Below are positions 1 through 8,983 of a stretch of 64,000 bases of DNA, one piece after another; positions within the stretch are counted from its first letter, which is position 1, and each line of letters starts with the position of its first letter. The stretch spans positions 62,001 to 126,000 of the forward strand of contig JAGBMJ010000093.1 in NCBI GenBank assembly GCA_017634975.1, in the 5' to 3' direction. The notes below the pieces were generated by a model. It searched no databases. It was not told the DNA's origin and was given only the letters and a program-made list of their open reading frames with translations. This DNA is from Lachnospiraceae bacterium (GTDB taxonomy: Bacteria > Bacillota > Clostridia > Lachnospirales > Lachnospiraceae). Position numbers and translations under genes: made by a program.

Positions 1-591
1 CGCAAAAGAATATCCGAGTGACGTACCGATGATGATATTGGGCGGATCACCGCACATGGTCGCCGAACCGCCAAGATTTGCGCAGAAGACTTCTGCCAGG
101 ATCAGCGGCACGGGAGAAAACTTCAGCAATTCTCCCAGTTCCACGGTAACCGCTGCCAGAAACAGGATGACCGTGATACTGTCAATAAACATAGAAAGTA
201 CAAAAGAGATCACCATAAAAGAGATCAGGATCGGTATCGCGCGGTATTTCACCATTTTGGCGATCCGCAGACAGAGCCAGCGGAAAAATCCGGCATGTCC
301 CATACCTTCCACCATGACCATCATACCTGCAATAAAAAAGATCGTCGCCCAGTTAATCCCGGCCGAAGCGCTTTCGCCTTCCCCTTTCGCATACCAGAAT
401 GCTCCCGTTGCGATCTCACGCAGGTTGATAATTTCCCAGATCGTGGAACCGCTGTGCAGACAGATGCCGAATACCACAACCATCATAAGGATACCGCATC
501 CCATGGATACCAGATGCCGTTCGATCTTGTCCGTCACGATCAGGATAAACATCAGTACAAAGATACTGACCGCCAAAATTTGTGCTACCAC
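1..591 (-). CDS. ArsB/NhaD-type ion permease, truncated by window edge
   Basis: N-terminal 197 residues of a polytopic membrane permease; the rest lies beyond the left edge. Several hydrophobic segments are visible, and the stretch ending GGSATMCGDPPNIIIGTS is the re-entrant-loop signature of the ArsB/NhaD/SLC13 (ion transporter superfamily) permeases, which export arsenite or exchange Na+/H+ or organic anions. The substrate cannot be told from this part. I start it at the GTG at 591 because GAGG lies 8 bases upstream and the protein then begins VAQILAVSIFVLMF, as family members do. An in-frame ATG at 645 lacks a ribosome site. The gene stands alone, followed upstream by a repeat-rich gap. 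Confidence 0.8.
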   Translation of the reverse strand, partial: MVAQILAVSIFVLMFILIVTDKIERHLVSMGCGILMMVVVFGICLHSGSTIWEIINLREIATGAFWYAKGEGESASAGINWATIFFIAGMMVMVEGMGHAGFFRWLCLRIAKMVKYRAIPILISFMVISFVLSMFIDSITVILFLAAVTVELGELLKFSPVPLILAEVFCANLGGSATMCGDPPNIIIGTSLGYSFA

Positions 592-744
592 ACTTTCGCC
601 CTCACTTTCCGAATTTGACAGCAAATAAAAAACGCTGCAGAGCATTTTTATGCCGGTTACCGGTTTTTGTATTTGTTAAGGAATCACGACCGCTATCTTA
701 CTACAAACCAAAGAAAATGGCAAGAAAAAAATCGCGGACAGCGA

Positions 745-810
745 GCCACGGGGACGGTTCTTGCGGCAACAAGATCGAAGATCTTTAGCCGCAAGAACCG
801 TCCCCGTGGC
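745..810. repeat. Perfect long hairpin with GGGGACGG core
   Basis: Two 23-base arms (745-767 and 788-810) are exact reverse complements, each containing ACGGGGACGGTTCTTG. The loop itself holds a second inverted repeat, AAGATC-GAA-GATCTT. A further partial copy follows at 816-839. The core matches repeats at 12993, 61570-61697, 62971 and 63986, so this is a dispersed family. No T-run suited to an intrinsic terminator follows on either strand. It fills most of the gap between the permease and the hydrolase gene. Confidence 0.85.
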
Positions 811-815
811 TTGCT

Positions 816-839
816 GCAAGAACCGTCCCCATGGCTCAC
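816..839. repeat. Partial GGGGACGG-family copy
   Basis: GCAAGAACCGTCCCCATGG with flanking GCTCAC; the same arm as the right half of the hairpin at 788-810, in direct orientation, ending two bases before the stop codon of the hydrolase gene. The arm plus GGCTCAC is also found at 12993-13020. Confidence 0.75.
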
Positions 840-841
840 TG

Positions 842-2341
842 TCACTCTATCACCGTCCTTATCTCGTTCCAGGCCGGTGCAAGCAGCGTATCCTCCGGAT
901 AAGCCTGCATCGCCTGCAGGATCACACTTTCCAGTTCTGCATAGGAATGGTTCTGTGCATACCGTGCCAGTCCCTCCACGATCTCATTGCGATAGACTGT
1001 CACCGAACCGTATACCGTCTCATCCACTCCGATATGTACCGGCAGCTGAGGGCTGTCTCCCATATAGCGGTGCAGGAGCAGCACGGCCTTATCGATCGTG
1101 AGGATCTCCGTATTCTGCAGTGTTCTTGCAAACATATCGCTTAAGAATACACTGTCATCCTTAAATACGTAATCTGCCTTTGCATAATGTCCGGAATAAG
1201 CCTCCACCGGCCCGTCATCCAGGATATTGATCTGAAAGAACGCCTGCGGATCGTACGGAAGCGTCACTTCATCGTATGGCGTTTCGATCATTATACGCGC
1301 CATCGAAGTGGCATTCTGCGGCAGAAGCTCTGCAAAAGAGCGTCCCAGTACACCGGGATATCGATCACTCATATGGGTATTAAACCCCCGGGGAATGCTG
1401 TCCCCTGCAGAAGCATATCCCCCCAGTCTGGTCACTTCATCCAGCGGGATCAGCAGATCCGAAGTATAATGGTTTTCCATAACCGGAGCGCTCAGATCAC
1501 TGCACAGACCGATCGGAGACAGTTCTTCCCAACGTGCATAGTCCTTCCCCCCCGGGAAGTATTCCGGCGTCACCTGAAAGCATCCGGTCACCGCTCCGCC
1601 GGTCGGAAAGATCACTGTAGTCTCGCCGCTTTCCGATACTGCGGTATACTTCCGGTTAAAACGGTCGATCTGCGGAAAATGCTGCGTAAAAGTATAGTAC
1701 GGATTGACCATGGCATAATTGGCAACCACTGCGCAGCTGCCCAGCTGCAGTGCATCGATCATCAGCGCGGTATAGCCGCCGGCACTGCTTCCGGCCAGTG
1801 CGACACGCTGCGGATCGATCTGCGGCAGATGCCGCAGGGTATAGAGTGCCGCATTATTAAACACCAGATCATCTTCCAAAAGTGTATTATTGATCGTTCC
1901 GTAAAGATCAAGCGGAGAGGCCACCGCCCATCCATGCCGCAGGTAATTCACCGCTTCCAGCGAATACTCACCCGCTTCATAATGCGGTACAAAAACCAGG
2001 GGAACCGGATCGGAACTATCCGCTGGAAGATACAGCTTCACCATGCCGTACGCCACGATCCCGTCTTTATTGATATAAGGAACCGCGATCTCCTGTTCGG
2101 TTACTCCCTCCTGGTAGGCGATCCTCCAATTGTTCCAGGACAATCCCGACAGGATCCGTTTCAGTTCTTCCTGCCCGGGATCCGTCACCGCATCTTCTGT
2201 ACCTGTCATCTCCGCCGTACCGATCAGACCATCTTCCGGTACGGTCTCTTCCCCCTCCGGTGCCGCCATGACCGGCATCCCCGATAACAGAATACTCCCG
2301 AGCGTCAGGGCGCCCAGGAGTCTTTTGGCTGCATATTTCAT
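842..2341 (-). CDS. Secreted alpha/beta-hydrolase-like protein
   Basis: 499 residues. Residues 1-27 form a signal peptide ending VMA-A, so the protein is probably exported. The central part resembles a prolyl-oligopeptidase/acetyl-esterase-type alpha/beta hydrolase: a predicted oxyanion strand PLVFVPH (114-120) and a nucleophile elbow GSSAG at 184-188 with Ser186. A His such as the one in GFNTHMSD could complete the site, but I cannot assign it. Substrate unknown. The start ATG has AAGG just upstream and lies 41 bases after the stop of the LacI-like sensor gene, so the two are probably cotranscribed. The sensor may report the ligand linked to this enzyme (inference). Confidence 0.7.
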   Translation of the reverse strand: MKYAAKRLLGALTLGSILLSGMPVMAAPEGEETVPEDGLIGTAEMTGTEDAVTDPGQEELKRILSGLSWNNWRIAYQEGVTEQEIAVPYINKDGIVAYGMVKLYLPADSSDPVPLVFVPHYEAGEYSLEAVNYLRHGWAVASPLDLYGTINNTLLEDDLVFNNAALYTLRHLPQIDPQRVALAGSSAGGYTALMIDALQLGSCAVVANYAMVNPYYTFTQHFPQIDRFNRKYTAVSESGETTVIFPTGGAVTGCFQVTPEYFPGGKDYARWEELSPIGLCSDLSAPVMENHYTSDLLIPLDEVTRLGGYASAGDSIPRGFNTHMSDRYPGVLGRSFAELLPQNATSMARIMIETPYDEVTLPYDPQAFFQINILDDGPVEAYSGHYAKADYVFKDDSVFLSDMFARTLQNTEILTIDKAVLLLHRYMGDSPQLPVHIGVDETVYGSVTVYRNEIVEGLARYAQNHSYAELESVILQAMQAYPEDTLLAPAWNEIRTVIE

Positions 2342-2382
2342 TTCCTTATATCAAACCTTTCCGATCTTTTCTTATCTTACGG

Positions 2383-4164
2383 TTACGGCTGCGCTTCCAG
2401 TTTCCTGCTGATCTCCTCGTTGATATTCATCAGGTGCAGCATATGTGCCGCTGCGCCCAGCTGTCCGGTCGCAAACTCCCCTTCTTCAAACATCCCCTCG
2501 GACAGATCGCAGAAGATAAAACCGTAATTCTCTTCGCAGAAATAGAGCGGCAGCAATACGGAAAACCAGCGCGCTTCCCCAAACGCCGCGTTTTTAAAAA
2601 GCAGCTTTCTCGGAAGCTTCACAAACGCTTCCGGTACCGGACGGGAAACTCCGTTTTCGCAATAAGCCTTCACGGTATAGTACTCCTGCACCGGGAATAC
2701 ATCGCCGTCTTTATGGACGATGGGTTTCTCATACAGATACAGGCAGGCGTTCTTTACGTCCACCCACTCCATACAGTTCAGGATCGCCGCATAGGAACTC
2801 TCCGACGCTTCCGAAATGTCCATACTGGAGCGGACAAAATCCCTTATGCCTTCCCGCTTCTTTTCCTGTTCGTATTCCAGCAGACTGTATCGCTTATCAA
2901 CCGCCAGCACCAGTCTCTTGTAGATCTCTGTCAGCAGCTCGCGCAGCTGCAATTCGTCCTCGGGATCATGGATGCGGTTGTCCAGCGCCTTCTTGCTCTG
3001 CTGGTCGATATAATACATCAGTTCTTCCAGATCCATATGGATCACAGCTTCTGTCTTAAACAGATCATCCAGGCAGTTCAGGATCTTCTGTTTGGACAGT
3101 GACAGGAGCAGATCCCCTTCGATAGCCGATCTCACTTCTTCCATCAGCGTCTCAAACCTGCGAAAAGCCTCCTGGGATTTTGCAATACCGTTTTTGCCGA
3201 CATAATGATGAAAAATACGTTCAAAATCTTCCCACAGACTTTCCCGGATTTCGATCGCACCGTGTTCCGCAACGCGTTCCGGCTCCCCGAGGGACTCACG
3301 TACAATAAAGCGTGACGGCAATACCAGACTTCCCTGTTCTCCGCCTTCGATCCTTTTTAACAACGCATCTGCGGCCCGGTTTCCCAGAAGCACCGCATCC
3401 GCTGCAACGGTAGCCAGCGGTGGATTGGTCGCCATACTCCGCTGTTCGTTATCGTATCCCATGATCTTCACATCGATGCCGGGCCTGAGCCCCATTTCCT
3501 TCATCACGTCATAGGCCGCAAAAGCCATGGCATCATTGATACAGAACAGCCCATCCATTCTCGGATTATCCAGGATCAGTGATTTTGCAGCCTGTCTGGA
3601 CGTCAGGGAATCGGACAGATCTCCCTGTGCCCGCATCGTCGACCGAAACGGCAGATTGTGCTTACGCAATACTTCCAGATAGGCACCTTTTCTCTCCTGC
3701 ACGTCGGTATTTCCGTCCGGTCCGTCCAGGATACAGACACATTTGCAGCCTGCCTTGGAGATCATATACTCCATGCCTTCGGTTACAGCATTTTTATTAT
3801 CATAGCTAATACAGGTATAGCCTTCATAATTGGAAGCCACCAATACGCTTGGGATCTCCTTATACTGTTCCAGAAAGCGCAGCAGCCTGTCTTCCGAGGT
3901 CATGCAGCCGATGCTCCCGGCCGCGATGATCAGTCCGTCAATATTCTCTTTATCCACATGGGAAAATACGGTCGAGTACTGATACTCATAGCGTTTCTCG
4001 GGACAATCCGAAAAATCCCGATACAGGTATTTTCCGGGGAAAACCACTACATTCATATCCAGTTCTTCCGCCCCGCGCATCACGCCACGGCACAGGTTTG
4101 CCGTGAAATAATCCGTGATCCCGCTGACGAACATTCCGATCGTATATCGCTTCTTCTCTGCCAT
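2383..4164 (-). CDS. LacI-type ligand-sensor protein lacking HTH and GGDEF
   Basis: 593 residues. Residues about 8-290 match the periplasmic-binding-protein-like ligand domain of LacI-family regulators (TIGMFVSGITDYFTANLCRG, DGLFCINDAMAFAAYDVM, IKIMGYDNE-type core). There is no N-terminal helix-turn-helix and no signal peptide, so it is a cytosolic sensor. A helical linker (about 300-440) and a GAF-like C-terminal domain (about 450-585) follow. In Lachnospiraceae proteins with this layout usually continue into a GGDEF diguanylate cyclase; this one stops at that junction. The start has GGGAG seven bases upstream. It leads the two-gene unit with the hydrolase. Its output is unknown. Confidence 0.65.
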   Translation of the reverse strand: MAEKKRYTIGMFVSGITDYFTANLCRGVMRGAEELDMNVVVFPGKYLYRDFSDCPEKRYEYQYSTVFSHVDKENIDGLIIAAGSIGCMTSEDRLLRFLEQYKEIPSVLVASNYEGYTCISYDNKNAVTEGMEYMISKAGCKCVCILDGPDGNTDVQERKGAYLEVLRKHNLPFRSTMRAQGDLSDSLTSRQAAKSLILDNPRMDGLFCINDAMAFAAYDVMKEMGLRPGIDVKIMGYDNEQRSMATNPPLATVAADAVLLGNRAADALLKRIEGGEQGSLVLPSRFIVRESLGEPERVAEHGAIEIRESLWEDFERIFHHYVGKNGIAKSQEAFRRFETLMEEVRSAIEGDLLLSLSKQKILNCLDDLFKTEAVIHMDLEELMYYIDQQSKKALDNRIHDPEDELQLRELLTEIYKRLVLAVDKRYSLLEYEQEKKREGIRDFVRSSMDISEASESSYAAILNCMEWVDVKNACLYLYEKPIVHKDGDVFPVQEYYTVKAYCENGVSRPVPEAFVKLPRKLLFKNAAFGEARWFSVLLPLYFCEENYGFIFCDLSEGMFEEGEFATGQLGAAAHMLHLMNINEEISRKLEAQP

Positions 4165-4204
4165 TTTGTAACTCCCTTTTTGTCTCCCCGTTCAAAACAG
4201 AGTC

Positions 4205-4233
4205 ATTATATCACAAAACCCGGTCCGGTTCAA
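4205..4233 (-). promoter_or_regulatory. Promoter of the sensor/hydrolase unit
   Basis: On the minus strand TTGAAC (4228-4233), a 17-base spacer and TATAAT (4205-4210), about 40 bases before the start codon at 4164. Confidence 0.7.
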
Positions 4234-4241
4234 TTATGCAA

Positions 4242-4274
4242 AACAGGACATAAGGATCTCCCTTATGCCCTGTT
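4242..4274 (-). terminator. Terminator after the formate dehydrogenase gene
   Basis: Stem of about 13 bp (ACAGGGCATAAGG paired with CCTTATGTCCTGT, one mismatch) with a 5-base loop, followed by TTTTG. It lies 11 bases past the stop of the catalytic subunit and separates it from the next promoter. Confidence 0.75.
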
Positions 4275-4285
4275 CGGAAAGCTCT

Positions 4286-6988
4286 TTATTCCGTATCCGT
4301 GATCTTTTCGATCCGGATCGCACATACCTTATATTCCGGTATTCTGGCATATTTATCCAATGCAGCATTGGTCAGCACGTTGGCGTTGCCATCCGGGAAG
4401 TGGAACGGCATCCAGGTTTCCCGCGGAGACACCTTATCTCCTACCCTGGCCGTTGTCTTGATCGTTCCTCTTCGTGAGGTTGCTCGTATGAGTTCTCCGT
4501 TTTCGATGCCCAGTCTTGCTGCATCCTCGGTATTGATCTCGATATAGCTGTGTCCTTCCCGCTCCATCAGGCCCGGCGTTTTTCCGGTCATCGCTCTGGT
4601 ATTGTAATGATACAGGATACGTCCCGTCATCAGTATGAACGGATATTCCTCATCCGGAAGCTCTGCACTCGGTACATATTCCGCCGGATAGAACCAGCCC
4701 AGTCCTCTGGTAAACTTACCGACATGCATGATCGGCGTGCCGGGATGATTTTTGTCCGTACACGGCCACTGCAGGCCTCCCTCACGATCCAGCCGGTGAT
4801 GGCTGATGCCGCCGAAGCTCGGTGTCAGAGATGCGATCTCGTCCATGATCTCTTCCGAAGTGAGTCTCGGCTGCTTATATCCCATACGGTTCATCAGGTC
4901 AATAAAGATATCGGTGTCCAGCCGCATCTCCCCATCCAGTGTCACCGCTTTGCGCACTCTTTGTACACGTCGTTCTGTATTGGAGAACGTCCCTTCCTTT
5001 TCGGCGTAACTGGTTCCCGGCAGTACCACGTCGGCCAGCTGTGCGGTCTCGGTCATAAAGAGATCGTCTACCACCAGAAAATCCAGACTCTCCAGTGCTT
5101 TACGCACATGATTCTGGTCTGCATCCGTCACGATCGGATCCTCGCCGAAAATGAACAGTCCGCGGATCTCTTTTCGGATCGCCGCACCGAATACATCGGT
5201 CGCAAATACACCGGGTTTCTTGTTGAGCTCTACCCCCCAGGCTTTTTCGAATTTCTCCATCACCGCTGCATCGGTGATCTTCTGGTATCCGGGGAAGTGT
5301 CCCGGCATCGCACCCATATCGCAGGCGCCCTGCACGTTGTTCTGACCGCGCAGCGGATTGACGCCGCAGCCGCTCCGTCCCAGTTTGCCTACCATCATCG
5401 CCATATTGGACATGGACATAACGCCCTCGGTACCGGTAGAATGCTCGGTCACACCCAGACAGTAGATGATCGGCGCCTTCTTTGCCTTCGCATACATCAG
5501 GGCCGCTTCTCTCAAATGATCCGGATCGATGTGGCAGATCTCCGCCACCTTCTCCGGCGTATATTCCATGACGATCTTTTTTAATTCCTCGAATCCTTCG
5601 GTACGTTCTTTGATAAATTCTTCATCGATCAGCCCCTCATTGATAAAGACGTTCATCATGCCGTTAGCAAACGCTACATTGGTACCGGGTTTCAGCTTCA
5701 GATGAATATCCGCCTGTTTGGACAGCCCGATATCACGCGGATCCACTACGATCAGTCTCGTCCCCCGTGCGATCGCCTGGCGGATCTGCATACCCACGAC
5801 CGGATGTGCTTCTTCCGGGTTGGAACCGACCAGCATGATCACGTCCACATCATTTGTGATATCTCCGATGGGATTGGTCATCGCGCCGGATCCCAGCGTC
5901 ATAGCCAGACCATGTACGGATGCGGAATGGCAGACACGCGCACAGTTATCCACGTTGTTGGAGCCGAATGCACAGCGCACCATTTTCTGCAGCATATAGA
6001 TATCTTCATTCGGTGATCTGGAACATGCAAAGCCCGCCAACGCATCCGGACCATATTCTTTCTTAATGTTCAGCATCTTCTGTGCGATCAGATCCATCGC
6101 CTCATCCCAGGATGCCTGTTCAAATTCACCGGTCTCGCGGTTTCGGATGAGCGGATGCTTTAAGCGGGACGGATGATGTACGAAATTGAAGGAACCAAAG
6201 CGCCCTTTGACGCACAGCATACCTTTATTGGACGGACCGTTTGCCGGCTCTACATCCACGATCGTATTGTCTTTTACGACCAGATAATACTGGCAGCCGG
6301 TCGCACAGTGCGGACAGGTCGTAAGCACTTTCTTTACACGCCCCGGCTGGTATTTCTTTTTGTTCTTCGCGATCAGTGCACCGGTCGGACATGCCTCCGC
6401 ACAGTTGCCGCACGATTCACAGGCCGTTTCTTTCCAGTCCGGTCCAAAAGGAGCTTCGATCAGGGTACGTGTCCCCAGCTTCCCGTTATGCAGTACGCCG
6501 TTGCCGGCCACCTTATTACAGGTGCTCACACATCTCTGGCAATTGATGCACAGTTCCGGATAATAGGTCAGGAAAGGATTTTCCTTCTTCGCCGGGATCT
6601 TTGCAGCGTTACCCTCGTATACAGATGTCGCGATCTCGTATTCGTTGGAAAGATCCTGCAGGCGGCAGTCACCGGATTTTGCACAGGAGAAACAGCGTAC
6701 ATCGTGGTTTGCCAGGATCAGGTTGAGCACCTGCTTACGGCTTTTCACGACACGCTCGGAATTGGTATGTACCACCATGCCTTCCTTGATCTTCGTATTG
6801 CAGGACGTCACAAGATGTTCGTTTCCTTCGACTTCCACAACGCACATTTTGCACGCACCGATCTCATTTATATCCTTCAGATAACAGAGCGTCGGAATAT
6901 TGATATCCAAAAATTTTGCTGCTTCCAGTATGGTAAGTCTGTCATCCAGAGCAGCCTGATTTCCATCGATTGTGATATTTACGATCAT
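4286..6988 (-). CDS. fdhA: Formate dehydrogenase catalytic subunit (Cys type)
   Basis: 900 residues; oxidises formate to CO2 (or the reverse) at a molybdopterin centre. N-terminal [2Fe-2S] domain with Cys35, 46, 49, 63; a His/Cys cluster motif at 95-108; two [4Fe-4S] sets (Cys147/150/153/157 and Cys190/193/196/200); the catalytic-domain cluster CPHCATGC (225-232) with Cys259. The active-site motif RVCHSA places Cys353-His354 where many relatives have selenocysteine, so no SECIS is needed. The NuoG-like front end fits electron flow to the GltD/NuoF-type partner encoded just upstream; the start ATG overlaps that gene's stop (ATGA). The neighbouring Mo-cofactor operon supplies its metal centre. 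It could act with NAD(P)+ or ferredoxin; the sequence does not decide. Confidence 0.9.
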   Translation of the reverse strand: MIVNITIDGNQAALDDRLTILEAAKFLDINIPTLCYLKDINEIGACKMCVVEVEGNEHLVTSCNTKIKEGMVVHTNSERVVKSRKQVLNLILANHDVRCFSCAKSGDCRLQDLSNEYEIATSVYEGNAAKIPAKKENPFLTYYPELCINCQRCVSTCNKVAGNGVLHNGKLGTRTLIEAPFGPDWKETACESCGNCAEACPTGALIAKNKKKYQPGRVKKVLTTCPHCATGCQYYLVVKDNTIVDVEPANGPSNKGMLCVKGRFGSFNFVHHPSRLKHPLIRNRETGEFEQASWDEAMDLIAQKMLNIKKEYGPDALAGFACSRSPNEDIYMLQKMVRCAFGSNNVDNCARVCHSASVHGLAMTLGSGAMTNPIGDITNDVDVIMLVGSNPEEAHPVVGMQIRQAIARGTRLIVVDPRDIGLSKQADIHLKLKPGTNVAFANGMMNVFINEGLIDEEFIKERTEGFEELKKIVMEYTPEKVAEICHIDPDHLREAALMYAKAKKAPIIYCLGVTEHSTGTEGVMSMSNMAMMVGKLGRSGCGVNPLRGQNNVQGACDMGAMPGHFPGYQKITDAAVMEKFEKAWGVELNKKPGVFATDVFGAAIRKEIRGLFIFGEDPIVTDADQNHVRKALESLDFLVVDDLFMTETAQLADVVLPGTSYAEKEGTFSNTERRVQRVRKAVTLDGEMRLDTDIFIDLMNRMGYKQPRLTSEEIMDEIASLTPSFGGISHHRLDREGGLQWPCTDKNHPGTPIMHVGKFTRGLGWFYPAEYVPSAELPDEEYPFILMTGRILYHYNTRAMTGKTPGLMEREGHSYIEINTEDAARLGIENGELIRATSRRGTIKTTARVGDKVSPRETWMPFHFPDGNANVLTNAALDKYARIPEYKVCAIRIEKITDTE

Positions 6989-8817
6989 ACCCGGCCTCCT
7001 TCCACCACGCCACAGCCAAAGTGGTCACATCTCAAACATTTCCGGCATTCCTGCATCGCTTCATCATAGGTCATACCGTTTTCTACCGGCTCAAAGTTCT
7101 TCTTGCGCTCTCTGGCGGAACGATCCGTCAGATGCACACGTCCGATATGCGTACGGTCATTTTCCTTCGGCTGCGGATAATCGATCGCCCCCAGGATCTT
7201 GTGATGATATCCCAGATACTCATCGATATTGATCGCCGCCACTTTGCCGGCTCCGATCGCCTTGATCACGGTCGCCGGTCCGAAGACACAGTCTCCGCCC
7301 GCAAAGATCTTTTCATAAGATTTCAGCTTCGCCGTTGGTGTGGTCTCAAAGGTTTTACGTTTCGGATTTACATCATATTCCGCAAACGGTGCACTGATGA
7401 TATCCTGTCCGATCGCAAGCAGTACCACATCGCAGGGGATCACGCGCCTCTCTTCCTTCGCATCGGTCACCGAAGGCTTGCCGGCACGATAGGTTGAGAT
7501 GATCTGCGGCTGCATCTCAAATCCGACTACGTTATTGTTCTCATCCACTTTGATGGAGCGGGGTGCGTTCAGTGTGAGCAGTTCCACACCTTCCTCGATC
7601 GCGCCCTGGATCTCGGTCGGAAGTGCCGTCATATCGATCTGTCTGCGCCGGTATACAACAGTCACTTCATCAGCTTTGCAGCGGATCGCACTCCGGCACG
7701 CATCCATTGCCACATTTCCGCCGCCGATGACCACGACACGCTTGCCGGAAAAATCAGGGATATCGCCTCTGCCGATCCGTCCCAGGATATCCACTGCCGA
7801 ATATACCCCGTTCGCATCCGCCCCGGGTACATCCACACGCTTGCCGGCCTGTGCACCGATGCCGATGTAAATCGCATCGTACTCTGCACTCAGCTGCTCC
7901 ATCGTGATATCCTTCGGGATCTCCACATTATATCTTACTTCGATATTACCGGTGGAAAGGATGGCATTGATATCCTGATCCAGCCGGTCCTTCGGGAGAC
8001 GGTAATTGGGAATACCGTAACGCAGCATCCCACCCAGATGATCTTTCTCTTCAAAAACAACGACCTTATGCCCCATAAGAGACAGATAATAGGCGGCCGT
8101 CAGTCCGCTCGGTCCGCCTCCGACAACGGCTACCTTCTTGCCGGTCGTCACGTTACACTCCGGCACTTTCACCTGATCCGCCGCGATCTGATCCACGGCA
8201 AATTTTTTCAGGCCGCGAATGTTGACCGGACTGTCCAAAAAGTCTCTGCGGCATTTTTCCTCGCAGGGATGTTCACAGATGAATGCACACGCCGTCGGAA
8301 ACGGATTGTCCAGACGGATGCAGTTGATGGCATCCGCATAGCGGTGTTCCCCGATCAGTGCGATATAGTTCGGGATATCCACATGTGCCGGGCAATAGGA
8401 AACGCAGGGAATCTTCTGCCCCACCTCATCCTGACAGCGATGGTCATTGATATGACTCATATATTCGTCTTTGAAGAGTTCCACGCTCTCCAGTACGATA
8501 CGGGCTGCTTCATAACCGATGGCACAGTCTGCGGTATCCTCGATCATATGGCACAGATCCACCATATCCTCGAGCGTCTTCATATCCGCTTTTCCGTCCA
8601 CGATATCCCGCATCATGTTTTCGACCTGTTCCAAGCCGTCGCGGCACGGCACACACTTCCCGCAGGTCTGGCTTCTGGCACTCTGCAGGAAGGAGAGCTG
8701 CACGGCGATCGGGCATACTCCCGGCGGATTCCCCTTGACACGCTTTACAAAACGTTCAAGAAACTTCATTGTTTTTTCATTCATCTCGTTTTTGTAGATC
8801 ACTGTCTGAGAGTGCAT
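6985..8817 (-). CDS. NuoF/GltD-type flavoprotein partner of formate dehydrogenase
   Basis: 610 residues from the ATG at 8817, which has GGGAGG seven bases upstream. Residues about 15-115 resemble the C-terminal [4Fe-4S] part of NuoF (TCGKCVPCRDG with Cys52/55/58 and Cys98). Residues about 130-580 form a glutamate-synthase small-subunit-like reductase with Cys-rich entry (CVSYCPAHVDIP), an FAD site (GGGPSGLTAAYY) and an NAD(P) site (VIGGGNVAMDACR). The tail ends CRKCLRCDHFGCG, a further metal motif. It probably passes electrons between formate dehydrogenase and NAD(P). Translationally coupled to the catalytic subunit by a 4-base overlap. No separate NuoE-like chain is present, unlike many bifurcating enzymes. 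Confidence 0.85.
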   Translation of the reverse strand: MHSQTVIYKNEMNEKTMKFLERFVKRVKGNPPGVCPIAVQLSFLQSARSQTCGKCVPCRDGLEQVENMMRDIVDGKADMKTLEDMVDLCHMIEDTADCAIGYEAARIVLESVELFKDEYMSHINDHRCQDEVGQKIPCVSYCPAHVDIPNYIALIGEHRYADAINCIRLDNPFPTACAFICEHPCEEKCRRDFLDSPVNIRGLKKFAVDQIAADQVKVPECNVTTGKKVAVVGGGPSGLTAAYYLSLMGHKVVVFEEKDHLGGMLRYGIPNYRLPKDRLDQDINAILSTGNIEVRYNVEIPKDITMEQLSAEYDAIYIGIGAQAGKRVDVPGADANGVYSAVDILGRIGRGDIPDFSGKRVVVIGGGNVAMDACRSAIRCKADEVTVVYRRRQIDMTALPTEIQGAIEEGVELLTLNAPRSIKVDENNNVVGFEMQPQIISTYRAGKPSVTDAKEERRVIPCDVVLLAIGQDIISAPFAEYDVNPKRKTFETTPTAKLKSYEKIFAGGDCVFGPATVIKAIGAGKVAAINIDEYLGYHHKILGAIDYPQPKENDRTHIGRVHLTDRSARERKKNFEPVENGMTYDEAMQECRKCLRCDHFGCGVVEGGRV

Positions 8818-8863
8818 GAAGAGACCTCCCTTTCCCAAATTTTCACAAAAAGTTTTATTAACA

Positions 8864-8908
8864 ATAAAAAAACAGGCACGGTAAATCCTTTTCGGTATAC
8901 CAATGCCT
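8864..8908 (-). terminator. Possible terminator/leader hairpin before the fdh operon
   Basis: Imperfect stem pairing AGGCATTGGTA (minus strand, 8898-8908) with TACCGTGCCT (8874-8883), then GTTTTTTATT. It could end transcription of the upstream hypothetical gene or act as a leader hairpin of fdh. Confidence 0.4.
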
Positions 8909-8937
8909 ATTCTATCATATTGTGAAAAATAACACAA
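8909..8937 (-). promoter_or_regulatory. Candidate fdh operon promoter
   Basis: TTGTGT (8932-8937), 17 bases, TAGAAT (8909-8914) on the minus strand, about 90 bases before the flavoprotein start at 8817. Weak -35 match. Confidence 0.4.
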
Positions 8938-8983
8938 GAAAAAATGTGTAAACGCTTACAAATTTGTAGTTTTATACAACTAA

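Noticed and set aside
1187-2287. Long plus-strand open frame opposite the hydrolase
   Set aside because: Shadow of the real minus-strand gene, which has a signal peptide and a catalytic elbow.
5930-5945. Selenocysteine in formate dehydrogenase
   Set aside because: The active-site codon reads TGT/TGC Cys in RVCHSA, not TGA, so no recoding is needed.
8811-8937. Molybdenum-cofactor riboswitch before fdh
   Set aside because: The leader is short and I do not see the conserved multi-stem Moco RNA pattern; only one imperfect hairpin is present.
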